Below, piece by piece: positions 35,133 through 43,018 of a stretch of DNA of 55,237 bases (positions within the stretch are counted from its first letter, which is position 1; every line of letters starts with the position of its first letter). The notes beneath the pieces were generated by a model. The model worked only from the letters and a program-made list of their open reading frames with translations, did no database searches and had not been told where the DNA came from. The position numbers and the translations under genes are program-made. This stretch comes from Thermoflexus sp042408815 (GTDB lineage: Bacteria > Chloroflexota > Anaerolineae > Thermoflexales > Thermoflexaceae), in contig NZ_JBHOQR010000008.1 of assembly GCF_042408815.1 (NCBI RefSeq), positions 1 to 55,237 of the forward strand, read 5' to 3'.

Positions 35133-37075
35133 CGGGCGCGGCGGATTTCCTCCACGGCCTGGGGGTTCTCTAAGGCGGAGAGATCGCCGGGGTCCCGTCC
35201 GAGATAGATGGCACGGATCACCCGGCGCATCAGCTTGGCGTTGCGCGTCTTCGGGATCTCCCGAACGAAGTGAACCTCTTTCGGCGCCAGGGCCTTCCCC
35301 ATCCGATGCGCCACGTGCTCGATCAGGGCCGCTCGCAGGGTTTCATCCGGCTCATGGCCGGTTCGCAGCACCACGAAAGCCACCGGGACCTCGCCCTTGA
35401 TCTCATCCGGAATGCCGATCACCGCCGCCTCGGCGACGGCCGGATGCTCCACGAGCACCGATTCCATCTCCGCCGGCCCCAGCCGTTTGCCGCCCACCTT
35501 CAACGTGTCATCCGCCCGCCCCAGAATATACCAGAAGCCATCCTCATCGATGTAGACCAGATCCCCGTGATACCACATTCCTTCCAATCGCGACCAGTAG
35601 GTCTCCAGATAACGATCCGGGTCTTCCCAGAAGCCCCGGGTCATTCCGGGGTTGACATTGCGGATCACCAGGAGGCCTACCTCCCCTCGCACCGGCTTCC
35701 CTTCTTCGTCCACGCAGTCCGCCTGGACACCAGGGACCACTGTGTTAAATGAACATGGCTTCAGCGGACGGATCACGATGCAGCCGAGGATGCCGCCGAA
35801 GACTTCGGTCCCGCCAGAGTAGTTGATGATGGGACAGCGCTCTTTGCCGACATGGCGGAATGTCCACAGCCATGGCTCCGGATTCCACGGCTCCCCGGTA
35901 GATCCGATAAGCCGCAGGGAGGGCATGGGATGTCGGTCGGGCCATTCCTCCCCATATCGCATCATCGCCCGGATCAGGGTGGGGGAGATCCCGAGGATCG
36001 TCACCCCGTGGCGCTCCACCATGGACCACAGCCGGTCCGGCTCCGGGTAATCTGGCGCCCCGTCATACAGGAAACAGGTGGCGCCCAGGGTGAGGCTGCC
36101 CAGGATCAGCCAGGGCCCCATCATCCAACCGATGTCGGTCACCCAGTAGATGAGGTCGTCGGGCTTGAGGTCGAAGAGGTGATACATATCTTGGGCCGCT
36201 TTGATCGGCGCCCCGCCGTGGACGTGGACGGTGCCTTTGGGCCGGCCAGTGGTCCCGGAGGTGTAGATGATCATGAACGGCGTTTCGCTGGGGAACGCAG
36301 GGGCTTCACCGCCGGGCGAATGAGGGGCGGTGATCTCATGGAGCCACTGATCCCGACCCTCATGCCATGGGATCGGATTCCCGGCCCGGCGGACGATCAG
36401 GGCCTTTTCCACGCCTGGGGCCCCCTGAAGGGCTTCATCCGCGATCTCCTTCATCGGCACGATTCGCCCCCGCCGGGGGAATCCGTCGGCGGTGATCAAA
36501 AAACGAGCTCCCGCATCCCTCAAGCGCACCGCCACCGCTTCAGGGCCGAAGCCGGAGAACAGAGGGATGACGATAGCGCCGATCCGCATGGCGGCCAGCA
36601 GGGCGAAAGCGACCTCGGGGATCATCGGGAGGAACAGACCGATTCGATCCCCGGGCTGCACCCCCATCGCCTGAAGTGCCCTCGCCAGTCGGGTGACCTC
36701 CTCGAAAACCTGGCGATAGGTGTAGCGACGGATCTCCCCTTCTTCCCCTTCCCAGATCAGCGCCAGCCGATCCCCTCGCCCATCCTCCAGGTGGCGATCC
36801 AGCGCGTTCTCCGTGGCGTTCAGGGTTCCGCCCACAAACCACTGCGCCCACGGGGCCCCACGGCTGAGATCCACAGTCTCACGATAGGGGATCCGCCAGC
36901 GGAAACCGGTATCTTCGAAGAACGCTTTCCAGAACCCTGCGGGGTCGGTGAAGGACCACTCGAGGAAGGCTTCATAGGATGGAAAACCCAGACGGCGCAT
37001 CTGAGCCAGGATGTTGCTGCGTTCCACGGTCTGGGGATCGGGACGCCAGGTGATCTGAAGGTTGAACTCCTTCAT
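35129..37075 (-). CDS. AMP-forming acyl-CoA synthetase (acetyl-CoA synthetase-like)
   Basis: This 648-residue adenylate-forming enzyme carries the P-loop motif YTSGTTGRPKGTVHVHGG, the GEPWNPEPWLW segment, YWSRLEGMWYHGDLVYIDEDG, and near the C-terminus the catalytic lysine in PKTRNAKLMRR. The overall layout, including the N-terminal domain, is that of acetyl-CoA synthetase. However, the Acs signature WWQTETG is replaced by NYSGGTEVFGG, so the substrate may be a different short or medium acyl chain. The ATG at 37075 follows CGGAGGG. It follows the CoA-transferase gene and is coupled to dgkA. Confidence 0.88.
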   Translation of the reverse strand: MKEFNLQITWRPDPQTVERSNILAQMRRLGFPSYEAFLEWSFTDPAGFWKAFFEDTGFRWRIPYRETVDLSRGAPWAQWFVGGTLNATENALDRHLEDGRGDRLALIWEGEEGEIRRYTYRQVFEEVTRLARALQAMGVQPGDRIGLFLPMIPEVAFALLAAMRIGAIVIPLFSGFGPEAVAVRLRDAGARFLITADGFPRRGRIVPMKEIADEALQGAPGVEKALIVRRAGNPIPWHEGRDQWLHEITAPHSPGGEAPAFPSETPFMIIYTSGTTGRPKGTVHVHGGAPIKAAQDMYHLFDLKPDDLIYWVTDIGWMMGPWLILGSLTLGATCFLYDGAPDYPEPDRLWSMVERHGVTILGISPTLIRAMMRYGEEWPDRHPMPSLRLIGSTGEPWNPEPWLWTFRHVGKERCPIINYSGGTEVFGGILGCIVIRPLKPCSFNTVVPGVQADCVDEEGKPVRGEVGLLVIRNVNPGMTRGFWEDPDRYLETYWSRLEGMWYHGDLVYIDEDGFWYILGRADDTLKVGGKRLGPAEMESVLVEHPAVAEAAVIGIPDEIKGEVPVAFVVLRTGHEPDETLRAALIEHVAHRMGKALAPKEVHFVREIPKTRNAKLMRRVIRAIYLGRDPGDLSALENPQAVEEIRRAR

Positions 37076-37146
37076 AAGGCCCTCCGGGATCAGGTTGGGA
37101 GTCGGCTGAGGCGGTGAGGAATGGAACGCCTGGTGCATGGGAGATT

Positions 37147-38487
37147 TTAGCGCGAATCGGGAAGGCGATCATCATCTTCACGCAGATAACGGAGCTCGCG
37201 CGCTTTGCGCTCCAATTCTTCCCGAAAATCCGGATGGGCAATCCCGATCAAGGCGCGGGCCCGCTGGCGGATGGTCTTGCCGTAGAGGTCTGCGACTCCC
37301 CACTCGGTGACCACGAAGCGAACGTGGTTGCGGGTGGTAGTGACCCCGGCGCCGGGTTTCAGCATAGGCACAATGCGGCTGATCACCGTGCCGTCCTTCA
37401 GGCGGGTGGTGCTGGGAAGGGCGATGATCGGCAACCCCCCTCGGGATCGGGAGGCACCATAGATGAAATCCAGCTGTCCTCCCACACCACTGTAGAACAG
37501 ATGGCCGATGCTGTCCGCGCAGACCTGGCCGGTCAGGTCCACCTCAATGGCGGAGTTGATGGCCACCATGCGCTCGTTCTGGGCGATAATGAACGGATCG
37601 TTCACATAGTCGGTGGGATGCAGTTCGATGATCGGGTTATCGTGAACGAACTCATACAGTCGCCGTGTTCCCAGCATAAAGCCCGCCACAATCTTCCCGG
37701 GATGAAGGGTTTTCCGCTCCCCGGTGATCACTCCTCTCTCCACCAGGTCGATGATCCCATCCGAGAACAACTCGGTGTGGATCCCCAGGTCCTTGTGGTG
37801 GATGAGGGACCGGAGCACTGCGTCTGGAATGGCTCCGATCCCGGTCTGCAGCGTGGCGCCATCCGGGATCATGGCGGCGATGTGTTCCGCGATACGCTGG
37901 GCGACCTCGGACTGCTCGGCCATATGGACTTCGGGGAGAGGATACGATACGGGGACGATAGCGGTGAGCCGGGAGATATGGATGAAACTATCGCCCAGGG
38001 TTCGGGGCATGTGCTCATTCACCTCGGCGATCACTATACGAGCGGAGTGAGCCGCTGGCTTGGTGATCCCCACCTCCACCCCGAAAGAGCAGAACCCATG
38101 ATCATCCGGTGGCGAGACCTGGATCAGGGCGACATCCAGGGGAAGGCGGCCGCTGCGGAACAGGCCGGGGATCTCCGAAAGGAAACAGGGGGTGAAATCG
38201 GCCCGGCCTTCCTGGACGGCCCGGCGGACGTTATCACTGATGAAGAGGGTGTTCACCCGGATGTGTCGCTCCATCCCGGGGGCGACGTAATCCGCAGGGC
38301 CTACTGTGAGGACCTGCACGATCTCCACGTTCTCCAGGTTGGTGGCGTATTCCACTAAGGCAGCCAGCAATCGCTGGGGGACGCCACAGTTTCCAGACAG
38401 GAAGATCCGCATCCCGGATCGGATGTAGTGGCGGATCGCCTCTTCCGCGGTCATCAGTTTTTCCCGATAGATCTCCATCCACGACAT
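37147..38487 (-). CDS. Acetyl-CoA hydrolase/CoA-transferase family protein
   Basis: This 446-residue protein belongs to the acetyl-CoA hydrolase/4-hydroxybutyrate CoA-transferase family. The probable catalytic Glu lies in INSAIEVDLTGQV. Supporting signatures are GATLQTGIGAIPDAVL and FYSGVGGQLDFIYGASRSRGG. Members move CoA between acetate, butyrate, 4-hydroxybutyrate or succinate; which acids are used here cannot be told. The ATG at 38487 follows GGGAGG. It lies between ald and the acyl-CoA synthetase gene, so a role in organic-acid activation is plausible. Confidence 0.88.
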   Translation of the reverse strand: MSWMEIYREKLMTAEEAIRHYIRSGMRIFLSGNCGVPQRLLAALVEYATNLENVEIVQVLTVGPADYVAPGMERHIRVNTLFISDNVRRAVQEGRADFTPCFLSEIPGLFRSGRLPLDVALIQVSPPDDHGFCSFGVEVGITKPAAHSARIVIAEVNEHMPRTLGDSFIHISRLTAIVPVSYPLPEVHMAEQSEVAQRIAEHIAAMIPDGATLQTGIGAIPDAVLRSLIHHKDLGIHTELFSDGIIDLVERGVITGERKTLHPGKIVAGFMLGTRRLYEFVHDNPIIELHPTDYVNDPFIIAQNERMVAINSAIEVDLTGQVCADSIGHLFYSGVGGQLDFIYGASRSRGGLPIIALPSTTRLKDGTVISRIVPMLKPGAGVTTTRNHVRFVVTEWGVADLYGKTIRQRARALIGIAHPDFREELERKARELRYLREDDDRLPDSR

Positions 38488-38521
38488 CCGAGGCCTCCCG
38501 GAGAGGGATTCTTCATTGACG

Positions 38522-39628
38522 TCATTGACGGACCGAGGCTTCCAGTTCCAGAACACGGGCCAGCTCCGGATGCACCACCCGGCCCTCCCGGGTGTTGACG
38601 CCGCGGGCCAGGGCCGGGTTGCGGGCCAGGGCCTCCTCCAGGCCCAGCCGGGCGATCTCCTCCAGGAACGGCCACAGGGCGTTCGTCAGCGCATGGGTTG
38701 CCGTCCGCCCCAGCACGCCGGTCATGTTCGGCACTGCATAGTGGATCACTTCTTCCTCCAAAAAGATTGGGTCCCGATGGGTGGTTGGATGGCTGGTTTC
38801 GACGCATCCGCCCTGATCGATAGAGATGTCCATAATGAGCGCGCGCGGCTTCATCGTCCGGACCATCTCCCGGGTGATGAGGATGGGAGCGCGGGCACCG
38901 GGCACCAGCACCGCGCCGATCAGCACATCCGCGAAGCGGACGACCTTACGCAGGTTGTAGGGGTGTGAGATCATAGTCACAACATGGCCGCCGAACAGCT
39001 CTTCCAGACGCTGGAGCCGGCGAATGTCCTTATCCAGCACGTAGACGCTGGCCCCCATGCCGGCGAAAGCCCGTGCGGCATTCGATCCAACTACCCCCGC
39101 TCCCAGGATCACCACTTCAGCGGGGGGGATGCCGGGAGCGCCGCCCAGCAGAATCCCTTTGCCGCCGCGATCGTTCTGAAGGAGCGTTGCGGCGACATGG
39201 GCAGCCATCCGTCCGGCGATCGTGCTGATCGGGGCGAGGATCGGAAGGCTTCCGTCATCGGCCTGCACGGTTTCGTAAGCGATGGCGGTGACCCGCCGCT
39301 GGAGGAGGAGGTCGATCTTATCCCGGCGGGCAGCCGCTAGATGAAGGAAGCCCATCAGGGCCTGCCCCTCGCGGAGCCATTCAAACTCCTCTGGAGTCGG
39401 CCGGGCCACCTTCACCACCAGATCTGCCCGTCCATAGACCTCCAAGCCGGAATATACAACTTGAGCCCCCGCATGGCGATAGTCCTCATCGGTGAAACCC
39501 GCGCCGAGGCCAGCCCCGCTCTCCACCCATACGGTGTGGCCAGCCTGAACCAGCATCTCCACCCCCGCAGGGGTGAGGCTCACCCGATATTCCTCTGGCC
39601 GACGTTCCTTGGGGATCCCGATGTGCAT
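38522..39628 (-). CDS. ald: Alanine dehydrogenase
   Basis: This 368-residue NAD-dependent enzyme interconverts alanine with pyruvate and ammonia. Its signatures are MHIGIPKERRPEEYRVSLTP (N-terminal substrate domain), FLHLAA and the Rossmann motif VVILGAGVVGSNAARAFAGMGA. A functional proton-relay His is present in GFLHLAA. The start at 39628 follows CGGAGGT. It is the first gene of the ald-CoA-transferase-acyl-CoA synthetase-dgkA-membrane protein series, with a 34-base gap to the next gene. The leader region of about 130 bases shows no riboswitch I recognise. Confidence 0.95.
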   Translation of the reverse strand: MHIGIPKERRPEEYRVSLTPAGVEMLVQAGHTVWVESGAGLGAGFTDEDYRHAGAQVVYSGLEVYGRADLVVKVARPTPEEFEWLREGQALMGFLHLAAARRDKIDLLLQRRVTAIAYETVQADDGSLPILAPISTIAGRMAAHVAATLLQNDRGGKGILLGGAPGIPPAEVVILGAGVVGSNAARAFAGMGASVYVLDKDIRRLQRLEELFGGHVVTMISHPYNLRKVVRFADVLIGAVLVPGARAPILITREMVRTMKPRALIMDISIDQGGCVETSHPTTHRDPIFLEEEVIHYAVPNMTGVLGRTATHALTNALWPFLEEIARLGLEEALARNPALARGVNTREGRVVHPELARVLELEASVRQ

Positions 39629-39767
39629 GTAAACCTCCGCGATCTCCGGTCTATTCCGCTGGCGAATCAATGTTGCAAAACAGGTCTCAGGGAAAGCGAA
39701 GCTCCCATCTCCATCGCCCTGGACGATGGGGGAGGAAAGCCTGCCGTGCAATGCGCAATTTCTATCA

Positions 39768-39773
39768 TATAAT
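39768..39773 (+). promoter_or_regulatory. -10 element (TATAAT) for the coiled-coil gene
   Basis: A perfect TATAAT lies 31-36 bases before the ATG at 39804. The expected -35 position (39745-39750) does not match consensus. The surrounding AT-rich tract also contains a leftward TATGAT that may serve ald. Confidence 0.4.
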
Positions 39774-39803
39774 TGAGAATAGATTTGTGCTCCGGAGGCC
39801 CAG

Positions 39804-40820
39804 ATGTCGATCGCACCCAGGGATTTGCCTGTCCTCCTGAAATTGCTGGAACAGCATCCAGAGTGGCGGGAAGCGCTGCGAGCTCTTCTGCTTTCCGAAG
39901 GGCTGCTGCAAATGCCTCAGGAGTTTGAGGGATTCCGAGCGGAGGTCTATCGTCGGTTTGCCGAGCTGGCGGAAGCGCTTACTCGTTCGATGGAGGCGCA
40001 AACCCGCTTGATCGAGGCGCAGGCGGGACTGGCGGAGCGGGTGGCCCGTCTGGAGGAGGTGGTGGCGCAGCTGGCGGAGCGGGTGGCCCGTCTGGAGGAG
40101 GCGATGGCGCAGCTGGCGGAGTCGCAAGCCCGCCTGGTGGAGGCGCAGGTGGGTCTGGAGGAGCGGGTAGCCCGTCTGGAGGAGGTGGTGGCACAGCTGG
40201 CGGAGTCGCAAGCCCGCCTGGTGGAGGCGCAGGCGGGTCTGGAGGAGCGGGTAACCCGTCTGGAGGAGGTGGTGGCGCAGCTGGCGGAGCGGGTGGCCCG
40301 TCTGGAGGAGGCGATGGCGCAGCTGGCGGAGCGGGTGGCCCGTCTGGAGGAGGCGATGGCGCAGCTGGTGGAGCGGGTAGGCCGTCTGGAGGCGCGCATG
40401 GTTCGGATGGAGGAACGCCTGATGCGCCGCCTGACGGCCTTCGGGGCGCGCTGGGGGCTGCGCAGCGAGAGGGCCTGGCGGGAGGGAATGCGCGCTGTGC
40501 TGGAGGCGACCGGCTTTGATGTCGAACGGTGGGTGGCCTTTGATGCCCGTGGGATGGTGTTCGACGCCCCTTCCGATGTCGAGCTGGATGTGATCATCCG
40601 GGATGGAAAAATCATTATTGTGGAGTTGCGAACATCGGTGAGTCGGGAAATGATTCCTACAATGGAGCGGAAGGTGAAATTCTATGAGCAACAGACCGGC
40701 CGGAAAGTGGACCGGAGGATCCTGATCACCCCCTGGTATGAGCCCGGTGCAGATGCGATCGCTCGTCGGTGGGGATGGGAACTTTATGGAGAACCTGAGG
40801 AGCTCCAGATCGAGGAGTAA
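39804..40820 (+). CDS. Coiled-coil repeat protein with DUF3782-like nuclease-fold C-terminus
   Basis: This 338-residue protein has a short N-terminal region, a long coiled coil built from nine 14-residue units (about residues 77-202), and a C-terminal domain. The C-terminal stretch SDVELDVIIRDGKIIIVELRTSVS, followed by a Tyr-rich segment, resembles the PD-(D/E)XK fold of DUF3782 proteins. The usual E-X-K is E-L-R here, so nuclease activity is doubtful. Such genes are common, often multi-copy and of unknown role in thermophilic bacteria and archaea. A TATAAT lies just upstream and CTCCGGAGG precedes the ATG. Confidence 0.8.
   Translation: MSIAPRDLPVLLKLLEQHPEWREALRALLLSEGLLQMPQEFEGFRAEVYRRFAELAEALTRSMEAQTRLIEAQAGLAERVARLEEVVAQLAERVARLEEAMAQLAESQARLVEAQVGLEERVARLEEVVAQLAESQARLVEAQAGLEERVTRLEEVVAQLAERVARLEEAMAQLAERVARLEEAMAQLVERVGRLEARMVRMEERLMRRLTAFGARWGLRSERAWREGMRAVLEATGFDVERWVAFDARGMVFDAPSDVELDVIIRDGKIIIVELRTSVSREMIPTMERKVKFYEQQTGRKVDRRILITPWYEPGADAIARRWGWELYGEPEELQIEE
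40032..40409 (+). repeat. Nine in-frame 42-bp tandem repeats
   Basis: The coding sequence repeats every 42 bases, giving 14-residue units of two heptads. Two unit types occur: type A (AERVARLEEVVAQL or AERVARLEEAMAQL) and type B (AESQARLVEAQAGL). The order is A A B A B A A A plus one diverged unit. Copies are nearly identical at the DNA level, including silent positions, which points to recent duplication or gene conversion. Because each unit is a multiple of three, changes in copy number would keep the frame. Confidence 0.9.
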
Positions 40821-41454
40821 GCGCGCGCCCGCTATGAGCGGGTCGAATCGGGTTCCACCGGGGACAGAAAAAGAGGCCGGGGGGGTGGAGCGATCGGCCA
40901 GGCGATGGGCTCCATCCTCCCGGTTATGGATGCTCCTAAGGGTGAATGGAAAGCTCATGACGATTTCTGTCTCGCCGGATTTGCGTTCAGTGGGCTTCGT
41001 CGACCCCGTGCTCTGTGAGATCCCCATAACTGTTTCCTCGGGCGCATGCACCCTCGAATTTCCGATCCTGTACTAGGCGAAGGACCGCGGGCATATGGCT
41101 AAACACAGATCCCGGTTCGTAATGATCCCCAGTTGTGGCCCCCTCCCAATCGGGGCCAATCCAGATCTCCCCCTATTCCTTGAGCGAATTGGCCCATCGC
41201 GCTCGACAGCGCGTCCAGTCTCAATGTTCCCACCGGATCTGCGGCGGGCCACATTTTTACACGATAGAGAAGCAGTTCAAATGCTTCAGTGATCTCTGGC
41301 AAGGTTTTGATGTGAAGAATGTCATGGAGCGCTGGCTTTCCCTATCGGCGCTTCCGTGAATCCCAGAACCTTCATGATTTCTTCAGTAGATCTCCACCAG
41401 ATCTTCAAAAGCTCCTGGCAACATGGCTTTGAAAACCCTATGAGGTAGGAGGCC
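40821..41454. other. Gene-poor stretch, lower GC than surroundings
   Basis: These 634 bases hold no gene I can support. The region from about 41080 onward is visibly richer in A and T than its neighbours. Two short overlapping open frames (41135-41359 plus; 41099-41302 minus) look somewhat protein-like (for example LPEITEAFELLLYRVKMW on the minus strand). They lack good ribosome sites and recognisable domains. Decayed gene remnants are possible. No inverted repeats of an insertion sequence were found. Confidence 0.35.
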
Positions 41455-41571
41455 ATGATGAATCATTGCAGCCTATTCGATCCCTGCTGGGATATCGCTC
41501 GCCGCTGCTCATCGAGTCCCCCACTGGGGTTTCGGGGGCATGGGAGTATGGGCTCGACTCCGGATCGATGA
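41455..41571 (+). CDS. Possible 38-residue small protein
   Basis: An ATG at 41455 (and another at 41458) follows a strong GTAGGAGGCC ribosome site and opens a 38-codon frame. The peptide has three cysteines near the start (MMNHCSLFDPCWDIARRC). The stop lies in an imperfect hairpin (GATGAAGCGG ... TTCATC, around 41569-41594). No family is recognised. The good ribosome site and Cys content are the only support, so this may be chance or a decayed gene. Confidence 0.25.
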   Translation: MMNHCSLFDPCWDIARRCSSSPPLGFRGHGSMGSTPDR

Positions 41572-41659
41572 AGCGGTCGCCGCTCTCTTTCATCGGGAGG
41601 GAGCATCGAGCTCCCTGTGTAGAAGCCTCGGCGCATCACTCTGATTAAAGGAGGTAATT

Positions 41660-42052
41660 ATGAGCCGGAACTGGATCTGGGTGCTGGTTGGGGTTGTGAT
41701 CCTGGTGCTGGGCATCGGGGCGCTGGGTTTCTTGACAGGCCCCGCCTGGGGCTGGGGATGGGGATGCCCGGGCTGCCCGATGATGGGGCGGTGGGGCTGG
41801 AGGTTCGGTGGCATGGGCTGGGGAATCGGATTGCTGCTGATGCTGCTGGGCCTACTGATCCCCCTGTTGCTCCTAGGCGTAGGCATTGCCGCCGTGGTCT
41901 GGCTGGTGCAGCAGGTCGCGCGCTCGGGCAGCCCCTCCGCATCGGTGACCCCATCCACCCGCTGCCCTCAGTGCGGTCGACCTGTCCAGCCGGACTGGCG
42001 GCACTGTCCCTATTGCGGGGCTTCGCTGACCGGGAGCCCATCCTCACCATAG
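41660..42052 (+). CDS. Small membrane protein with C-terminal zinc ribbon
   Basis: This 130-residue protein has a first membrane helix (about residues 5-27), a short Trp/Gly/Met/Cys-rich loop (WGWGWGCPGCPMMGRWGWRFGGMGWG) and a second long helix (about 56-82). A zinc ribbon follows with CPQCGR and CPYCGA (about residues 102-120). AAAGGAGG precedes the ATG. The loop is unusual and could bind copper or haem, but this is speculation. It lies upstream of a two-component system whose sensor is methionine-rich, so a shared metal-stress role is possible. Confidence 0.72.
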   Translation: MSRNWIWVLVGVVILVLGIGALGFLTGPAWGWGWGCPGCPMMGRWGWRFGGMGWGIGLLLMLLGLLIPLLLLGVGIAAVVWLVQQVARSGSPSASVTPSTRCPQCGRPVQPDWRHCPYCGASLTGSPSSP

Positions 42053-42184
42053 TTGGGGGCGAGGGGCCGTATGGGCGGCTGAAGGCTGAATCAACTTTAC
42101 GAAGCGCCAGTGGGGTGCCGGGACCTTCTCGAACTTTGGGCAGGAGTGGGTGCGTAGAGAGCCTCTCGACCTGAAGAATCTCTG

Positions 42185-42217
42185 GGGGTAGGGGCCACGG
42201 AAGGATGCCCCTACCCC
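42185..42217. repeat. Perfect 11-bp inverted repeat (REP-like hairpin)
   Basis: GGGGTAGGGGC (42185-42195) is followed 11 bases later by its exact complement GCCCCTACCCC (42207-42217). The hairpin may end transcription of the membrane Zn-ribbon gene, but only a loose TTTT follows eight bases on. The GTAGGGGC core recurs near 49820, suggesting a dispersed palindromic element. Confidence 0.6.
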
Positions 42218-42298
42218 TGAGCGGTTTTCTCCCATCCTATGGAAGAACCGGTTACACCCCAGGCCCACCTCTTCGATCCTGGGAGGGGAGCGGGAGTG

Positions 42299-42982
42299 GT
42301 GAAGACGATTTTACTGGTTGAGGACGAGCCCCGGATGCGTCAGGTGGTTCGGGCTTACTTGGAGCAGGCAGGGTTCCGGGTCATCGCAGTGGGGGATGGT
42401 CCCTCAGCGCTCCATGCCTTTCGCCGGGAGCCGCCCGATCTCATCGTTCTTGATCTGATGTTGCCAGGCATGGATGGGTTCGAGGTCTGCCGCACGATCC
42501 GGCGGGAATCTGGGGTTCCGATCATCATTCTGACAGCGCGCGTCGAGGAGGAGGATCGCGTGGTAGGCCTGGAGCTGGGGGCGGATGATTATATCACCAA
42601 GCCCTTCAGCCCCCGCGAGCTTGTGGCTCGAGTGCGCGCGGTCCTGCGCCGAGCCCAGGGGGAGGTAGCCCCACCGGCGGTGATCCGGATCGGCGATCTC
42701 ACCATCGATCTGGAGCGGCGGGAGGTGCGAGTGGGGGAGCGGGAGGTGCACCTGACGCCAACGGAATTCGAACTGCTGGCCACCATGGCCCGCCATCCTG
42801 GCCGCGTTTTCACCCGATTGCAGTTGCTGGAGCAGGTTCAGGGAGTCGCCTATGAAGGGTATGAACGGACCATTGACGCCCACATCAAAAACCTCCGGCA
42901 GAAGATCGAGCCGGATCCGAAGAATCCCCGGTATCTGCTGACAGTATATGGGGTGGGGTATAAGCTTCAAGAGGCTGATTAA
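42299..42982 (+). CDS. OmpR-family response regulator
   Basis: This 227-residue protein has a receiver domain with phospho-acceptor Asp in LIVLDLMLPGMDG, acidic residues in VEDEP and the conserved Lys in DDYITKPFSP. A winged-helix DNA-binding domain of the OmpR/PhoB type follows (TIDAHIKNLRQKI, GVGYKL). I favour the GTG start at 42299 (MKTILLVEDE); an ATG at 42239 would add 20 non-conserved residues. It is followed 36 bases later by its histidine kinase partner. Confidence 0.93.
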   Translation: MKTILLVEDEPRMRQVVRAYLEQAGFRVIAVGDGPSALHAFRREPPDLIVLDLMLPGMDGFEVCRTIRRESGVPIIILTARVEEEDRVVGLELGADDYITKPFSPRELVARVRAVLRRAQGEVAPPAVIRIGDLTIDLERREVRVGEREVHLTPTEFELLATMARHPGRVFTRLQLLEQVQGVAYEGYERTIDAHIKNLRQKIEPDPKNPRYLLTVYGVGYKLQEAD

Positions 42983-43018
42983 GAAGCCAACCTGAAGATT
43001 TCATCCGGATGGATCGCC

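Noticed and set aside
40032..40409. Possible CRISPR array
   Set aside because: Units are contiguous 42-bp coding repeats without variable spacers, in frame within a coiled-coil gene.
39765..41051. 428-codon minus-strand frame over the coiled-coil gene, rich in Leu/His/Gln/Arg repeats
   Set aside because: The repeats are the complement of the 42-bp coding repeats. The plus strand has a proper promoter, ribosome site and domain structure.
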